64,000 nucleotides of DNA from positions 1 to 64,000 of the forward strand of contig NZ_JARXAB010000138.1 in assembly GCF_029866045.1 (NCBI RefSeq). The letters are read 5' to 3'. Origin of the DNA: Ramlibacter sp. GTDB taxonomy: Bacteria > Pseudomonadota > Gammaproteobacteria > Burkholderiales > Burkholderiaceae_C. The position numbers were made by a program, and so were the translations under genes. Below the pieces are notes generated by a model. It was not told the DNA's origin. It did no database searches and was given only the letters and a program-made list of their open reading frames with translations. Positions within the stretch are counted from its first letter, which is position 1, and every line of letters begins with the position of its first letter. This document shows positions 18,851 to 28,358 of this stretch, piece by piece.

Positions 18851-19825
18851 ATGTTGATCAACTGTGTCGCCTACGAAAAAGGCCTGCGCCTGGCTGATGT
18901 GCCGGTGGCTGACATTGGCCGCTTCCTGGCGCGGCCCGAGTGCTTTGTCTGGGTGGCCCTGCGCGACGCCACGGCCGAGGAAATGGCGCAGATGCAGGAA
19001 CAATTCGGTCTGCACGAGCTTGCGGTGGAGGATGCCCTACACGGCCACCAACGGCCCAAGATCGAGGAGTATGCGGACGACACCGTCTATACCGTGATGC
19101 ACACGGTGGAACTCTCACCCACCGACGAACCCGTTGTGGGCGAGGTCAATGTCTTCGTGGGCCCCAACTACGTGCTGTCGGTTCGCAACCGCAGCCGCCA
19201 TCAGCTGCTGGGGGTGCGCGCGCGCTGTGAGCGCGAGCCCGAGCTGCTGCAACTGGGCCCTGCCTTTGTGCTCTATGCCATCGTCGACTCGGTGGTGGAC
19301 CGCTACTTCCCCTTTGTCGATGCACTCGAAAGCGAACTCGAGGCGATCGAGGACCGCATCTTCGAGCCTGGGATCCAGGCACGCGAAAACGTCAAGCGCC
19401 TGTATGCGCTCAAACAACGGGTGACGCTGGTACGCCATGCGGTGCTGCCTCTCTTGGAGGCGATGGACAAGCTCACGGGGGGCCGGGTGCCACCGGGCTT
19501 CAATCACACCCAGCACTATTTCCGCGACGTGGTGGACCATCTGACGCGAATCCTGGGCGCGCTGGAGAATTTACGCGAAACCATCGGCACGGCCATCCAG
19601 GTGAACCTGGCGGTGAGCACCATTGAAGAGTCCCAAACCACCAAGCAGCTGGCGGCCTGGGCCGGCGTGTTTGCCCTGGCCACCTTCATGGTCGGCGTGT
19701 GGGGCATGAACTTCAAGTACATGCCCGAGCTCGATCAGCCCTGGGGCTACCCAGCGGCGCTGGGCGTGATCTTCGGCGCTTGCGGGGTGATGTGGTGGCG
19801 GTTTCGGCGCGCTGGGTGGTTGTGA
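18851..19825 (+). CDS. corA: Magnesium/cobalt transporter CorA
   Basis: A 324-residue CorA-type channel: long cytoplasmic N-domain, coiled stalk helix and two C-terminal membrane helices (about residues 264-284 and 298-318). The selectivity signature GMN is at 285-287 in VGVWGMNFKYMPEL, with the MPEL periplasmic loop. It conducts Mg2+ and other divalent cations. It stands alone between the DUF1501 gene and the convergent PaiB-like gene. Confidence 0.95.
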   Translation: MLINCVAYEKGLRLADVPVADIGRFLARPECFVWVALRDATAEEMAQMQEQFGLHELAVEDALHGHQRPKIEEYADDTVYTVMHTVELSPTDEPVVGEVNVFVGPNYVLSVRNRSRHQLLGVRARCEREPELLQLGPAFVLYAIVDSVVDRYFPFVDALESELEAIEDRIFEPGIQARENVKRLYALKQRVTLVRHAVLPLLEAMDKLTGGRVPPGFNHTQHYFRDVVDHLTRILGALENLRETIGTAIQVNLAVSTIEESQTTKQLAAWAGVFALATFMVGVWGMNFKYMPELDQPWGYPAALGVIFGACGVMWWRFRRAGWL

Positions 19826-19844
19826 AACGAGACCCCAGCGACGG

Positions 19845-20468
19845 TCAGAGCGCCTTGCGCACCTGCCCGGCCAGACCGGCTCTTCCTCGCGCCTCGTAGG
19901 CCTCGGCCACACCCTGGCGGTCACGCGCCTCTTTGTTCTGGCTCATCTTCGATTTGCCGACCAGCGAGGTGACAGCGATCTCGATCCCCACGATCTGTCC
20001 CATCATCTGCGCCAGGTAATCGGCCGGCGCGTCGGACATCTTCCAGGGCTTGGGCTCGGTCACTTCATGGTGGCGCGTGAGGCGGGCCACGACGCCGCGC
20101 AAGTAGCGCTCGTCGTCATGGGCGGTGAAGGTGCCGTGGGCGTGCACCACCTCGTAATTCCAGGTCGGCACCTGGCGATGCGCTTCATGCTTGCTGGGGT
20201 ACCAGTTGGGGGACACATAGGCCTGCTCCCCGCGAAAGACAACCAGCACCGGGCTACCGGCCGCCACCTGTTGCCACACCGGATTGGCCCGGGCCACATG
20301 CGCGCGCAAGGTGCCTAAAGGGCCGGCATCAGGGTCGAACTCAAACGGAATGTGATCGGCATCCAAACCCTGGGGACCGTGGGTCACCAGCGTGCCCAGC
20401 GGGTGCTCGCGCAGGATGCGGTGCAGCTCCTGGGGGTCGGTCAGGGCGAAGGCGGCGGGGATGTACAT
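19845..20468 (-). CDS. FMN-binding negative transcriptional regulator, PaiB family
   Basis: A 207-residue PaiB-like split-barrel protein: MYIPAAFALTDPQELHRIL at the N-terminus, the flavin-binding region PLGTLVTHGPQGLDADHIPFEFD, then YVSPNWYPSKHEAHRQVPTWNYEVVHAHG, all family-specific. Bacillus PaiB affects sporulation and protease genes; the biochemical role in proteobacteria is unclear and may be enzymatic. It lies downstream of mobA on the same strand, 90 bp away, without clear evidence of co-transcription. Confidence 0.9.
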   Translation of the reverse strand: MYIPAAFALTDPQELHRILREHPLGTLVTHGPQGLDADHIPFEFDPDAGPLGTLRAHVARANPVWQQVAAGSPVLVVFRGEQAYVSPNWYPSKHEAHRQVPTWNYEVVHAHGTFTAHDDERYLRGVVARLTRHHEVTEPKPWKMSDAPADYLAQMMGQIVGIEIAVTSLVGKSKMSQNKEARDRQGVAEAYEARGRAGLAGQVRKAL

Positions 20469-20558
20469 CGAGGCGAAATGCAGGGCCGGTCAAGGGCTCA
20501 AGCGTAGCGTCTTGCTACAGGTCCTGCCAAGCCGCCCCCGAAGGCGCTCCCAATGCGC

Positions 20559-22478
20559 TCAGGCCGCCAGCATGAACCCAGCGAAAAACGCCGCCAGTTC
20601 CGCATGCGCGTCCAGCGGCAGCACATGGGCCACGTACTGGTCTGGCCGCACCACCACCAGAGCGCCTTGCGCTCGGTCGATACCGCGCAGGTCATAGATG
20701 TTCGGCTGGTGGCGCACCACCGCGCTGTACACCTTCTCGTAGTCATACAGGCCCATGCGCCCCTTGGGCGGGCGCAGCATCAGCGGCATGGACTCGATGG
20801 CCAGCTCGGCATGGGGCCGCTGGAAGACGCCGCGGAGGTCAAACACCGCATCCAGATCCTGCCCCTGCGGAGTGAAGCGGCGCGCCGGTGAGTCGGGCGA
20901 CTCGGCCAGGAAGCGGGCCAGGGCGCGCAGACCACGCCCCTCCTCCACGTGATCTTGGGCGCCCGCAAAGGCGTACAGGCGCCAGCGGCCGTCGGCCAGA
21001 GCCGCATGCCCCAGTTGGACCGGCTTGGCGTCGTTGATCTGCAGCACCTGCGCCGAGTGAAAACGCATGCCCACGGTGTAGCCCGGCGCCAGCGCCTGGT
21101 GCATGGCCTCGCCAGTGATACGCGAGGGCGGGTAATGCGTGCCCATGCCGGCGGTGAAGCGACCATGCTGCTCGAAATACTTCTGGAAGGCCTTCGGGTC
21201 CACGCCCTGGCCGTTGGTGTCGCCATCGAGCTTGGGCTTGTCGCTGATCATCTTGGCCCACTCGCGGTCAAAGTCGATCAGGCCCTGGCCGGCCACTTGC
21301 CGCTCAGACGAATACGAGTGCAGCAGCTGCGGGTCGCACTGACCGCGCAGCACCGCGGCCAGCTTCCAGCCCAGGTTGAAGGTGTCCTGCATGGAAAAGT
21401 TCATGCCCTGGCCTGCCTTGGGGCTGTGGGTGTGGCAAGCGTCGCCGGCAATGAAGACGCGCGGCAGGCGGCTACCCTCTTGGCCCGCGGGTACGTCGTC
21501 GTACTTGTCGCAAATGCGCTGGCCGATTTCATAGACCGACCACCAGGGCACCTCCTTCACCTCCATGGTGTAGGGGTGCAAGATGCGCTGCGCTGCGGCG
21601 ATCAGATGGTCTAGGGTGATGCCGCGCGCCGACACGCGCTCGGCCTCGCCCAGCTTGTCCATCTCGACGTAGAGACGCACCAGGTAGCCGCCTTCGCGCG
21701 GGATGACCATCAGGGTGCCGTGCGGCGACTGCATCGCCGACTTGTAGCGAATGTCCGGGAAGTCGGTCACGGCCAGCACGTCCATCACCCCCCAGGCCTG
21801 GTTGGCCGAGCCGCCCACCAGCTGAAGGCCGATGGCGCCGCGCACCGCGCTGCGGGCGCCGTCGCAGCCGACCACATAACGGGCGCGCACCGTCTCGACC
21901 TGGCCCTGGTGCGCCGCGTCGCAGCGCTCCAGACGCACCACCACCGGGTACTCGGCGCCTTCTTCGACCTTCAGGTCCAGCACCTTGCGGGCGTAATAGG
22001 GCTCCATGCGGCTGGGGGAGTTGCGCATGTGGGCCAGGTAGTGGTCATGCACCCGCGCCTGATTGAGCACCACATGCGGAAACTCGGACAGACCGTCCTC
22101 GGTGTCCTGCACACGCCCGTGGCGCACGATGCGGCTCGGGTCGTGGGGATCAGGCTTCCAGAAGGTCACCTCATTGATCCAGCAGGCCTCTTCCTCGACC
22201 TTTTTGGCAAAACCAAAGGCCTGGAACATCTCCATCGTGCGGCAGGCAATGCCGTCGGCCTGGCCCAGATGGATAGGGCCCTCTTTGGCCTCGACCAGGC
22301 AGGTGTGAATGTCGGGGAAGTTCGCCATCTGCGCCGCCATCGTCAGGCCGGCCGGGCCGGCACCCACCACCAGCACGTCGACCTGCTGCGGCACGCTGTC
22401 ACCAGGGGGCAGGGCATGGGGCGAGGCCTCGTGGACTTCGGGGTCGCGGCTCTTGAAGCCGTTCAGGTGAAATTGCAT
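20559..22478 (-). CDS. mobA: 3-hydroxybenzoate 4-monooxygenase (MobA-like)
   Basis: A 639-residue flavoprotein aromatic hydroxylase. It has the GxGxxG motif VVGAGPAGLTMAAQ, the DG motif VGCDGARSAVR, and the GD motif VFIAGDACHTHSPKAGQGMN, followed by a C-terminal thioredoxin-like domain as in phenol hydroxylases. Long blocks such as QADGIACRTMEMFQ, DTEDGLSEFPHVVLNQARVHDHY and QGALVVVRPDQYVA agree with what I recall of Comamonas testosteroni MobA, which is also 639 residues and converts 3-hydroxybenzoate to protocatechuate with NADPH and O2. The MQFHLNGF start at 22478 matches that protein. It is divergent from a MarR-type gene, as in the Comamonas mob locus. No ring-cleavage genes are in the window. 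Confidence 0.92.
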   Translation of the reverse strand: MQFHLNGFKSRDPEVHEASPHALPPGDSVPQQVDVLVVGAGPAGLTMAAQMANFPDIHTCLVEAKEGPIHLGQADGIACRTMEMFQAFGFAKKVEEEACWINEVTFWKPDPHDPSRIVRHGRVQDTEDGLSEFPHVVLNQARVHDHYLAHMRNSPSRMEPYYARKVLDLKVEEGAEYPVVVRLERCDAAHQGQVETVRARYVVGCDGARSAVRGAIGLQLVGGSANQAWGVMDVLAVTDFPDIRYKSAMQSPHGTLMVIPREGGYLVRLYVEMDKLGEAERVSARGITLDHLIAAAQRILHPYTMEVKEVPWWSVYEIGQRICDKYDDVPAGQEGSRLPRVFIAGDACHTHSPKAGQGMNFSMQDTFNLGWKLAAVLRGQCDPQLLHSYSSERQVAGQGLIDFDREWAKMISDKPKLDGDTNGQGVDPKAFQKYFEQHGRFTAGMGTHYPPSRITGEAMHQALAPGYTVGMRFHSAQVLQINDAKPVQLGHAALADGRWRLYAFAGAQDHVEEGRGLRALARFLAESPDSPARRFTPQGQDLDAVFDLRGVFQRPHAELAIESMPLMLRPPKGRMGLYDYEKVYSAVVRHQPNIYDLRGIDRAQGALVVVRPDQYVAHVLPLDAHAELAAFFAGFMLAA

Positions 22479-22521
22479 GGTCTTGTCTCTGGGTGGAGGA
22501 GGCCTTGGGAAATGCCGATTT

Positions 22522-22556
22522 TTACTCAGCATCAATATTATATGTATGCTGACTAA
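22522..22556. promoter_or_regulatory. Operator-like palindrome between mobA and the marR-type gene
   Basis: Two 11-base arms, TTACTCAGCAT and ATGCTGACTAA, form an inverted repeat with one mismatch around an AT-rich 13-base centre (CAATATTATATGT). It lies in the 136-bp divergent intergenic region, 44 bp from the mobA start and 59 bp from the regulator start. MarR-family dimers bind sites of this size, and the AT-rich centre could hold -10 elements for one or both genes. Confidence 0.7.
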
Positions 22557-22614
22557 TTGGCGCCAGAGGGATAGAATCCAGGCGAACCCTGAGCCGGGCC
22601 CTGCCTGCTGCCAC

Positions 22615-23082
22615 ATGAAAGCCAAGTCAAAAAACCTCGATCCCTGCAGCCTGCCCGGTCACCTGGCCCGCCGGGTGCAGCAGCTGGCCGTGGCCCTGTT
22701 CGCCCAGGAGGTCGGTGACATCGGGCTCACGCCGGTGCAGTACTCGGCGCTGCAGACGGTGTGCAACCAGCCCGGCATCGACCAGAAGACATTGGCCGCC
22801 ACCATCGGCTACGACACCTCGACCATCGCCGGCGTGATCGACCGGCTGGAAGCGCGTGGCCTGCTGGCCCGTCAGGTCTCTCCCGTCGATCGCCGCGCCA
22901 AGCTGCTCACTCCCACCGAGGAGGGCACCCGGACCCTCGCTGCAGTGGTGCCCCGCATGCTGCAGGCGCAGGAGCGCTTGCTCGAGCCCCTCGCGGCGGC
23001 CGAGCGCAAGGAGTTCATGCGGATGATGCGGGTGGTGATCGAGGCCAACGCCGAGTTGAGCACCATTCCCGCGCGGGATTGA
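22615..23082 (+). CDS. mobR: MarR family transcriptional regulator (MobR-like)
   Basis: A 155-residue winged-helix regulator. The MarR core is visible: GLTPVQYSALQTVCNQPGI, QKTLAATIGYDTSTIAGVIDRLEARGLL (recognition helix), then the wing with SPVDRRAKLLTPTEEG. By position it should control mobA: it is divergent from it and a palindrome lies between. In Comamonas, MobR represses mobA and 3-hydroxybenzoate relieves repression; this is inferred here. The start MKAKSKNLDPCSLPGHLARR at 22615 was chosen since longer in-frame starts run into the operator. Confidence 0.87.
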   Translation: MKAKSKNLDPCSLPGHLARRVQQLAVALFAQEVGDIGLTPVQYSALQTVCNQPGIDQKTLAATIGYDTSTIAGVIDRLEARGLLARQVSPVDRRAKLLTPTEEGTRTLAAVVPRMLQAQERLLEPLAAAERKEFMRMMRVVIEANAELSTIPARD

Positions 23083-23257
23083 AGCCGTACCCCGAAAACA
23101 ACCAGACCCTTCTGCATCATCAGCTCTGACGACGGAGCCTGCCCTGCCAGCTCAGGCCCCGCATGAGCGCGCACCCGGCGCAGGAGCTGGCGAGGCGGCC
23201 GATGGACCCAAGGTCACGGATGCTCTCGGCGTCTTGGTGGCCGGCTCGGAACCCTGG

Positions 23258-23533
23258 TCAGCGCTTGCGTTGGGGCTCAGCGCCGAGGCGTTTGCGCCAG
23301 TAGCCAAATTCGTCCTCATGGACCTCCAGGTCCACCTCGGACACCCGCGCCTGCAGGCGCTCTTGCACGTCGGCCACCGCCTGGTTGTAGATGGAGGGGC
23401 CGACCTCTTCGAGAAAGAACCCCAGCAGGCCAGCTGCGGCGATGTTGCCGATCGGCTCGTCCATGTGTTCGCGGAAGTAGCGCTCGATGGAGGAGACGGC
23501 CTGCTGGCGAACGTCTTTGGGCAGTTCGATCAT
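23258..23533 (-). CDS. DUF2164 family protein
   Basis: A 91-residue acidic helical protein: MIELPKDVRQQAVSSIERYF, then DEPIGNIAAAGLLGFFLEEVGPSIYN and VSEVDLEVHEDEFGYWRKR. These blocks define DUF2164, a small cytoplasmic family of unknown function common in proteobacteria. The start at 23533 was taken because the family begins MIEL; an ATG 36 bases upstream is an alternative. Confidence 0.88.
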   Translation of the reverse strand: MIELPKDVRQQAVSSIERYFREHMDEPIGNIAAAGLLGFFLEEVGPSIYNQAVADVQERLQARVSEVDLEVHEDEFGYWRKRLGAEPQRKR

Positions 23534-23606
23534 GGATTCATTTTGCAGGTTGGGGCCCACGCCGCTCACGCTTCCTTGCAGGTCGGACGGATTTGGAAAG
23601 CAGCAC

Positions 23607-24557
23607 TCAAGGCTTCAGGAGATGCGGGAGGTATTGCTCCAGAACCTGCTCGACGACCCGGGCCTGTAATGCGTCCCGCCGCCGCTTGAGTGGGTCGCGG
23701 TCCTCGCGAACGCTCAACCACTTCTTGAGGCCGATGAAGTTCATCGGGTGAAGCGTGTTCATCCTTGCCATGTCGCCGTTTGTAGCGACCACGACGGCAG
23801 AAAAGCCAGGCGCGTCGACGAGCGCCTGCGCCTTGGGCGCCTGCACGACCCAAAAGTCGTCTTCGTCGTCACTGAGCCCGAGGGGGTGGGGATCATCCCC
23901 CGCCTTCATTCGGCGCAGGATGTCGACCCCGAAGCCGTCCTTGTTCACCGCGGTGTACTTCTGGCCATTGCGGATGCGAAAGCTCGCGTCCACCTTGCGC
24001 AGGACGCCCAGCATAGAGCGGTCCACGCGATGCAGGGCAGTTGCGAAGGCCATACGACGGCGTACGTCCCACAGCAGGTCGATGTCCCTCGTCGCTACGG
24101 CTTCGCTTTCAAAACGCACACCCGCTGCCGCCTCGTAGGCATAGAGCGCGTGCGTCCCCACAACCCGAAAGTGCTCGCCCAAGCGGGTTTCGGCCAGGCG
24201 TCCGAGGATGTCAACCACCACAGGGGCAACTCGACCCACCCGAAGCGCCCGGTTCATGCGCTTGTGCCGTGCGAGGGACTCCTTAAGGCCGGCCAGACGG
24301 GACTGGGCGTCCTCCTTGCGCTTGCGAAACGCCCGGTAGATGGCCTCGGTTTCTGGCGCGCGAGGGCCCAGACTCTTCTCGCTGCCAGCGGTACTCGTTC
24401 GGACGAGGTAGTCCTTGGCAGACGATGCCGCGGCCCCCTTGTGCCAGTACATGCCGCCCCGCACCTGCTCCGCCTCCTTCCGCGCCTCTTCATAGGCCTC
24501 AAAGGCGGCGACCGCGTCGATGTACTGGCGCGAGGCGTCGGGCGATTGCTCCAGCAT
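23607..24557 (-). CDS. Nucleotidyltransferase-fold protein (GSU2403/NTP_transf_8-like)
   Basis: A 316-residue protein. Residues 1-110 are helical and charged. From about residue 115 follows RLAETRLGEHFRVVGTHALYAYEAAAGV, and then a short acidic pair in ATRDIDLLWD at about 157-166, which fits the metal-binding strand of nucleotidyltransferase folds (G..AL.....T.DIDLL). The C-terminal part NGDMARMNTLHPMNFIGLKKWLS and the terminal helices fit the same family. The family is of unknown function and patchily distributed. It is a single gene behind an unusually AT-rich region, so recent acquisition is plausible. The closest analogy is to AbiEii/MNT-type nucleotidyltransferases of toxin-antitoxin pairs, but no partner gene is visible. 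Confidence 0.72.
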   Translation of the reverse strand: MLEQSPDASRQYIDAVAAFEAYEEARKEAEQVRGGMYWHKGAAASSAKDYLVRTSTAGSEKSLGPRAPETEAIYRAFRKRKEDAQSRLAGLKESLARHKRMNRALRVGRVAPVVVDILGRLAETRLGEHFRVVGTHALYAYEAAAGVRFESEAVATRDIDLLWDVRRRMAFATALHRVDRSMLGVLRKVDASFRIRNGQKYTAVNKDGFGVDILRRMKAGDDPHPLGLSDDEDDFWVVQAPKAQALVDAPGFSAVVVATNGDMARMNTLHPMNFIGLKKWLSVREDRDPLKRRRDALQARVVEQVLEQYLPHLLKP

Positions 24558-24574
24558 GGCGTTTTTTCGGCACC

Positions 24575-24660
24575 TTTAATTGAAATGCATTTTTATACCG
24601 AACTTCTTTTATTTACAAGTACTTATAATATTTTTCTAACCCGCCTAGAAGCCATTTTTA
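24575..24660 (-). promoter_or_regulatory. AT-rich promoter island with 16-bp palindrome
   Basis: About 85 bases that are much richer in A+T than the rest of the window precede the nucleotidyltransferase-fold gene. On the minus strand a TTGTAA / TATAAA pair with a 15-base spacer could be -35 and -10 elements. The 16-bp palindrome TTACAAGTACTTATAA (24613-24628, one mismatched pair) overlaps the putative -35, as a repressor site would. Confidence 0.5.
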
Positions 24661-24779
24661 AGTGATTTCGCGCGGCAGGGGTGGCAAACTGGGCGCACGG
24701 CCGGAACCCCCATCCGGGGCGATGCCCCGAGCCCATTAGCATTGCGGGTTGACCGGCCCTTTCCGCCGCACAGTTCCTC

Positions 24780-27419
24780 ATGCCCCCCACCTCCCCCGCC
24801 CCCACCGCCAGCGAGCTCCTCGCCCAGGGTCATACGCCCATGATGGCGCAGTACCTGGCCATCAAGGGCGAGTACCCCGAGACGCTGGTGTTCTACCGGA
24901 TGGGGGACTTCTACGAGCTGTTCTGGGGCGACGCCGAAAAGGCCGCCCGACTGATCGACATCACCCTCACCCGCCGCGGCCAGTCGGCCGGGCAGCCGGT
25001 CACCATGGCCGGTGTCCCCTTCCATGCGGTCGACACCTACCTGGCCCGCCTGATCCGCCTGGGCGAATCGGTGGCCATTTGCGAACAGGTGGGCGAGGTG
25101 GGCGCAGGCAAGGGCCCGGTGGAGCGTAAGGTGGTGCGGGTCGTCACCCCCGGCACGCTCACCGACAGCAGCTTGCTCGCCGACAAGACCGAGGCGGTGC
25201 TGCTGGCCATCTACCCCGGCGCCAAGCACCGTCTGGGTCTGGCCTGGATGTCGGTCACCCAGGGCGCGCTGCACCTGGCCGAGGCCGACGGCGAGGCGCT
25301 CGAGGCCTGGGTGGCACGGGTCGCCCCCAGCGAAATCCTTTACGGTGCCGACGCCACGCCCACCTTCGAGGCGCGGCTCAAGGCGCTGCGCGCGGCGGGC
25401 GCAACCGCTGCCGGTTCCTCGCTCACCGTACGCCCGGCCTTCCAGTTCGACGCCGGGCTGGGCCAGCGCAAGCTGCAAGAGCAATTGCAGTCGGCCAGCC
25501 TGCAGGCCTGGGGCGCCGACGGACTGCCCGAGGCCCATGCCGCGGCCTCGGCCCTGCTGGCCTATGCCGAGCACACCCAAGGCCGGGCCCTCACCCATGT
25601 GCGCAGCCTGCAGGTGCAACGTGACGACGAGCTGATTGACCTGCCGGTGGCCACCCGCCGCAACCTCGAGCTGGTGCAGACCCTGCGCGGCGAGGATTCG
25701 CCCACACTCTTTTCATTGCTGGACACCTGTTGCACCGGCATGGGCAGCCGCATGCTCAAGTCCTGGCTGCTGTCGCCGCGCCGCGATCGCAGCCAGGCGA
25801 GCGCCCGCCATGACGCCATCGAAGCCCTGCGCGAGGGACCCTGGCAGGCCCTGCGCGCTCACCTAGCGGGCATCAGCGACGTCGAGCGAATCACCGCCCG
25901 CATCGCCCTGCGCCAGGTGCGTCCTCGCGAGCTCGTCGGCCTGCAGCAGTCGCTGGAAAAAGCCGCCGCCCTGGCGCCAGCGCTGGCCGGCCGGCCTGGC
26001 CTGCTCGCCACGCTCGCGCAAGACCTCGTGCCACCCGCAGCCTGCGCGCCCCGTTTGGCCGCGACCTTGCGGGAGGAGCCCGCTGCGATGGTGCGTGACG
26101 GCGGCGTCATCGCCAACGGCCATGACGCCGATCTCGACGAGCTGCGCGCCATCCAGGACAACGCCGACGGCTTCTTGCTGGAGATGGAGGCCCGTGAGCG
26201 CGCGCGCACCGGCATCGCCAACCTGCGGGTGCAGTTCAACAAGGTGCACGGCTTCTTCATCGAGGTCACGCAAGGTCAGCTCGACAAGGTGCCCGACGAC
26301 TACCGCCGCCGCCAGACCCTCAAAAATGCCGAGCGCTTCATCACCCCCGAGCTCAAGGCCTTCGAAGACAAGGCCCTGTCCGCACAAGAGCGCGCCCTGG
26401 CGCGGGAGAAGTGGTTGTACGAGCAGCTGCTGGACGCCATGCAGCCGGAGGTGGCTGCGCTGGGCGCGCTGGCACGGGCGCTAGCCTCACTGGACGCCCT
26501 GTGCGCCCTGGCCGAGCGCTCGCTCACCCTGCAGTGGTGCCGCCCGCAATTCACCCGCGAGCCGGGTATCGAAATCCGCCAGGGCCGCCACCCGGTGGTT
26601 GAAGCCCGCTTGGCCGAGACCGGCATGGGCAGCTTCATCGCCAACGACACGCAGCTGGGCCCCAAGCAGCGCATGCAGGTAATCACCGGCCCCAACATGG
26701 GCGGCAAGTCGACCTATATGCGCCAAGTGGCCATCATCAGCCTGCTGGCGGCGATGGGTGCCTATGTGCCCGCCAGCGCCTGCCGGCTGGGGCCGATGGA
26801 CGCGATTCACACCCGCATCGGCGCCGCCGACGACCTGGCCAATGCCCAATCGACCTTCATGTTGGAAATGACCGAGGCAGCCCAGATCCTGCACGCGGCC
26901 ACGCCACGCAGCCTGGTGCTCATGGACGAGATCGGCCGCGGCACTAGCACCTTCGACGGCCTGGCTCTGGCCAGCGGTATCGCGGCCCACCTGCACGATA
27001 AGACACAGGCCTTCTGCCTCTTCGCCACCCACTACTTCGAGCTGACCGAGTTCCCGGCCCAGCACCATGCGGCGGTGAACTGGCATGTGAGCGCAGCAGA
27101 GTCAGGACAGGACATCGTCTTCCTGCATGAGCTGCAACCGGGCCCCGCCAGCCGCAGCTACGGCATTCAGGTCGCGCGCCTGGCCGGCATGCCAACGGCG
27201 GTGGTCCACCACGCGCGCCACGCGCTGGCCAAGCTGGAGACGCAACAGACGGAGTCGCGCGAGCAGGTAGACTTGTTCGCGCCGCCCCCCGAAGCCCCGG
27301 AGGCGGCCCCGAGCGCGGTCGAGGCTCTTCTAAGAGCAATCGACCCCGATGCGCTCAGCCCCAGGGAGGCGCTCGACGCCCTGTACCAATTGAAGAACAA
27401 GCTGGACAAGCAACCATGA
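24780..27419 (+). CDS. mutS: DNA mismatch repair protein MutS
   Basis: A full-length 879-residue MutS. The mismatch-binding Phe-X-Glu is present in [12 protein letters not shown] near residue 42; the connector, lever (core) and clamp domains follow; the ATPase has Walker [14 protein letters not shown] near residue 640, Walker [18 protein letters not shown], and the signature STFMLEMTE. It recognises mispairs and recruits MutL. The stop overlaps the next start by four bases (ATGA), coupling it to an Anbu-type peptidase gene, which is an unusual partner. Confidence 0.98.
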   Translation: MPPTSPAPTASELLAQGHTPMMAQYLAIKGEYPETLVFYRMGDFYELFWGDAEKAARLIDITLTRRGQSAGQPVTMAGVPFHAVDTYLARLIRLGESVAICEQVGEVGAGKGPVERKVVRVVTPGTLTDSSLLADKTEAVLLAIYPGAKHRLGLAWMSVTQGALHLAEADGEALEAWVARVAPSEILYGADATPTFEARLKALRAAGATAAGSSLTVRPAFQFDAGLGQRKLQEQLQSASLQAWGADGLPEAHAAASALLAYAEHTQGRALTHVRSLQVQRDDELIDLPVATRRNLELVQTLRGEDSPTLFSLLDTCCTGMGSRMLKSWLLSPRRDRSQASARHDAIEALREGPWQALRAHLAGISDVERITARIALRQVRPRELVGLQQSLEKAAALAPALAGRPGLLATLAQDLVPPAACAPRLAATLREEPAAMVRDGGVIANGHDADLDELRAIQDNADGFLLEMEARERARTGIANLRVQFNKVHGFFIEVTQGQLDKVPDDYRRRQTLKNAERFITPELKAFEDKALSAQERALAREKWLYEQLLDAMQPEVAALGALARALASLDALCALAERSLTLQWCRPQFTREPGIEIRQGRHPVVEARLAETGMGSFIANDTQLGPKQRMQVITGPNMGGKSTYMRQVAIISLLAAMGAYVPASACRLGPMDAIHTRIGAADDLANAQSTFMLEMTEAAQILHAATPRSLVLMDEIGRGTSTFDGLALASGIAAHLHDKTQAFCLFATHYFELTEFPAQHHAAVNWHVSAAESGQDIVFLHELQPGPASRSYGIQVARLAGMPTAVVHHARHALAKLETQQTESREQVDLFAPPPEAPEAAPSAVEALLRAIDPDALSPREALDALYQLKNKLDKQP

Positions 27420-28240
27420 CCTACTGCGTCGGCGTCAAGCTCAAGGCCGGACTCGTGTTCCTGTCTGATTCCCGCACCAATGCGGGCGTAGACCACATCA
27501 GCACCTTCCGCAAGATGATCGTCTACGAGCGGCCGGGTGACCGCTTCATGGTGATGCTCACCGCGGGCAACCTGTCCATCTCGCAATCGGTGCGCGAGGT
27601 CCTGCAGACCGAGCAGCTCACCGACGCCGACGGTGAGCCCCTCACCATCTGGAACGCACGCAGCATGTTCGACGCCGCTCGGGTACTGGGCCAGGCAGTG
27701 CGACGCGTTTACGACCGCGACGGCGAGTCGCTGCGCCAGGCCGGCGTGGAGTTCAATATTTCCATGATCTTCGGTGGCCAGATCCACGGCGAGGGCATGC
27801 GCCTGTTCAATGTGTACTCAGCCGGTAACTTCATCGAGGCCACCGCTGAAACGCCGTACTTCCAGATCGGCGAATCCAAATACGGCAAGCCGGTTCTTGA
27901 CCGGGTGCTCACTCCCGACACCTCGCTGGACGAGGCTGCCAAGTGCGCCTTGGTGTCCATGGACTCGACGATGAAGTCCAATCTCTCGGTGGGGGCCCCG
28001 CTGGACCTGGTGGTGTACGAGGCCGATCGCCTCGCCACCGACCGCGTGGTGTGCATCGACATGGCCAACCCCTACTACCGCATGCTCCATGAGAGCTGGG
28101 GCCAGAAACTGCGCGAGGCCTTCGACAGCCTGCCGCCACCCGCCTGGGGCGACGAGAAGACCGCCACGCCGCTGCGGGTCGCGCAGTCGTCGGTAGTGCC
28201 GCTACGCAAGATCACCCGGGCCGAGGAAAAGCTGATTTGA
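27416..28240 (+). CDS. Proteasome-like peptidase of the Anbu type
   Basis: A 274-residue Ntn-hydrolase related to proteasome beta subunits (ancestral beta subunit, Anbu). It starts MTYCVG, so removal of Met exposes Thr1 as nucleophile; Asp17 in LSDSRTNAG and Lys32 in FRKM line up with the catalytic Asp and Lys of proteasome beta chains. The core [16 protein letters not shown] and [10 protein letters not shown] follow. Anbu assembles into open helical or ring-like oligomers; its substrates are unknown. In many bacteria Anbu sits with a transglutaminase-like protein, an alpha-E protein and a circularly permuted ATP-grasp protein; none of these is here. Instead it overlaps mutS by four bases. 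Confidence 0.88.
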   Translation: MTYCVGVKLKAGLVFLSDSRTNAGVDHISTFRKMIVYERPGDRFMVMLTAGNLSISQSVREVLQTEQLTDADGEPLTIWNARSMFDAARVLGQAVRRVYDRDGESLRQAGVEFNISMIFGGQIHGEGMRLFNVYSAGNFIEATAETPYFQIGESKYGKPVLDRVLTPDTSLDEAAKCALVSMDSTMKSNLSVGAPLDLVVYEADRLATDRVVCIDMANPYYRMLHESWGQKLREAFDSLPPPAWGDEKTATPLRVAQSSVVPLRKITRAEEKLI

Positions 28241-28305
28241 GGCCAAGCGCCAGCTCAGGCAGGCGTAGCCTGGCGCCCTGGGCGCCTCCCTTGGCGAGCC
28301 GGGGC

Positions 28306-28341
28306 ACGTTCTCGGGTACGTCCTCGGGTACGTCCTCGGAT
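28306..28341. repeat. Three 12-bp tandem repeats upstream of the hydrolase gene
   Basis: Three consecutive copies of ACGTCCTCGGGT (one substitution in the first and one in the third copy) end 17 bases before the alpha/beta hydrolase start codon, so they lie in its leader. Each copy contains TCGG and ACGT. Confidence 0.6.
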
Positions 28342-28358
28342 ACGCCAGGGATCTCCCC

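Noticed and set aside
23748-24665. Plus-strand open frame of 305 codons opposite the nucleotidyltransferase-fold gene
   Set aside because: Composition is that of an antisense shadow, and the minus-strand frame has a recognisable fold and promoter.
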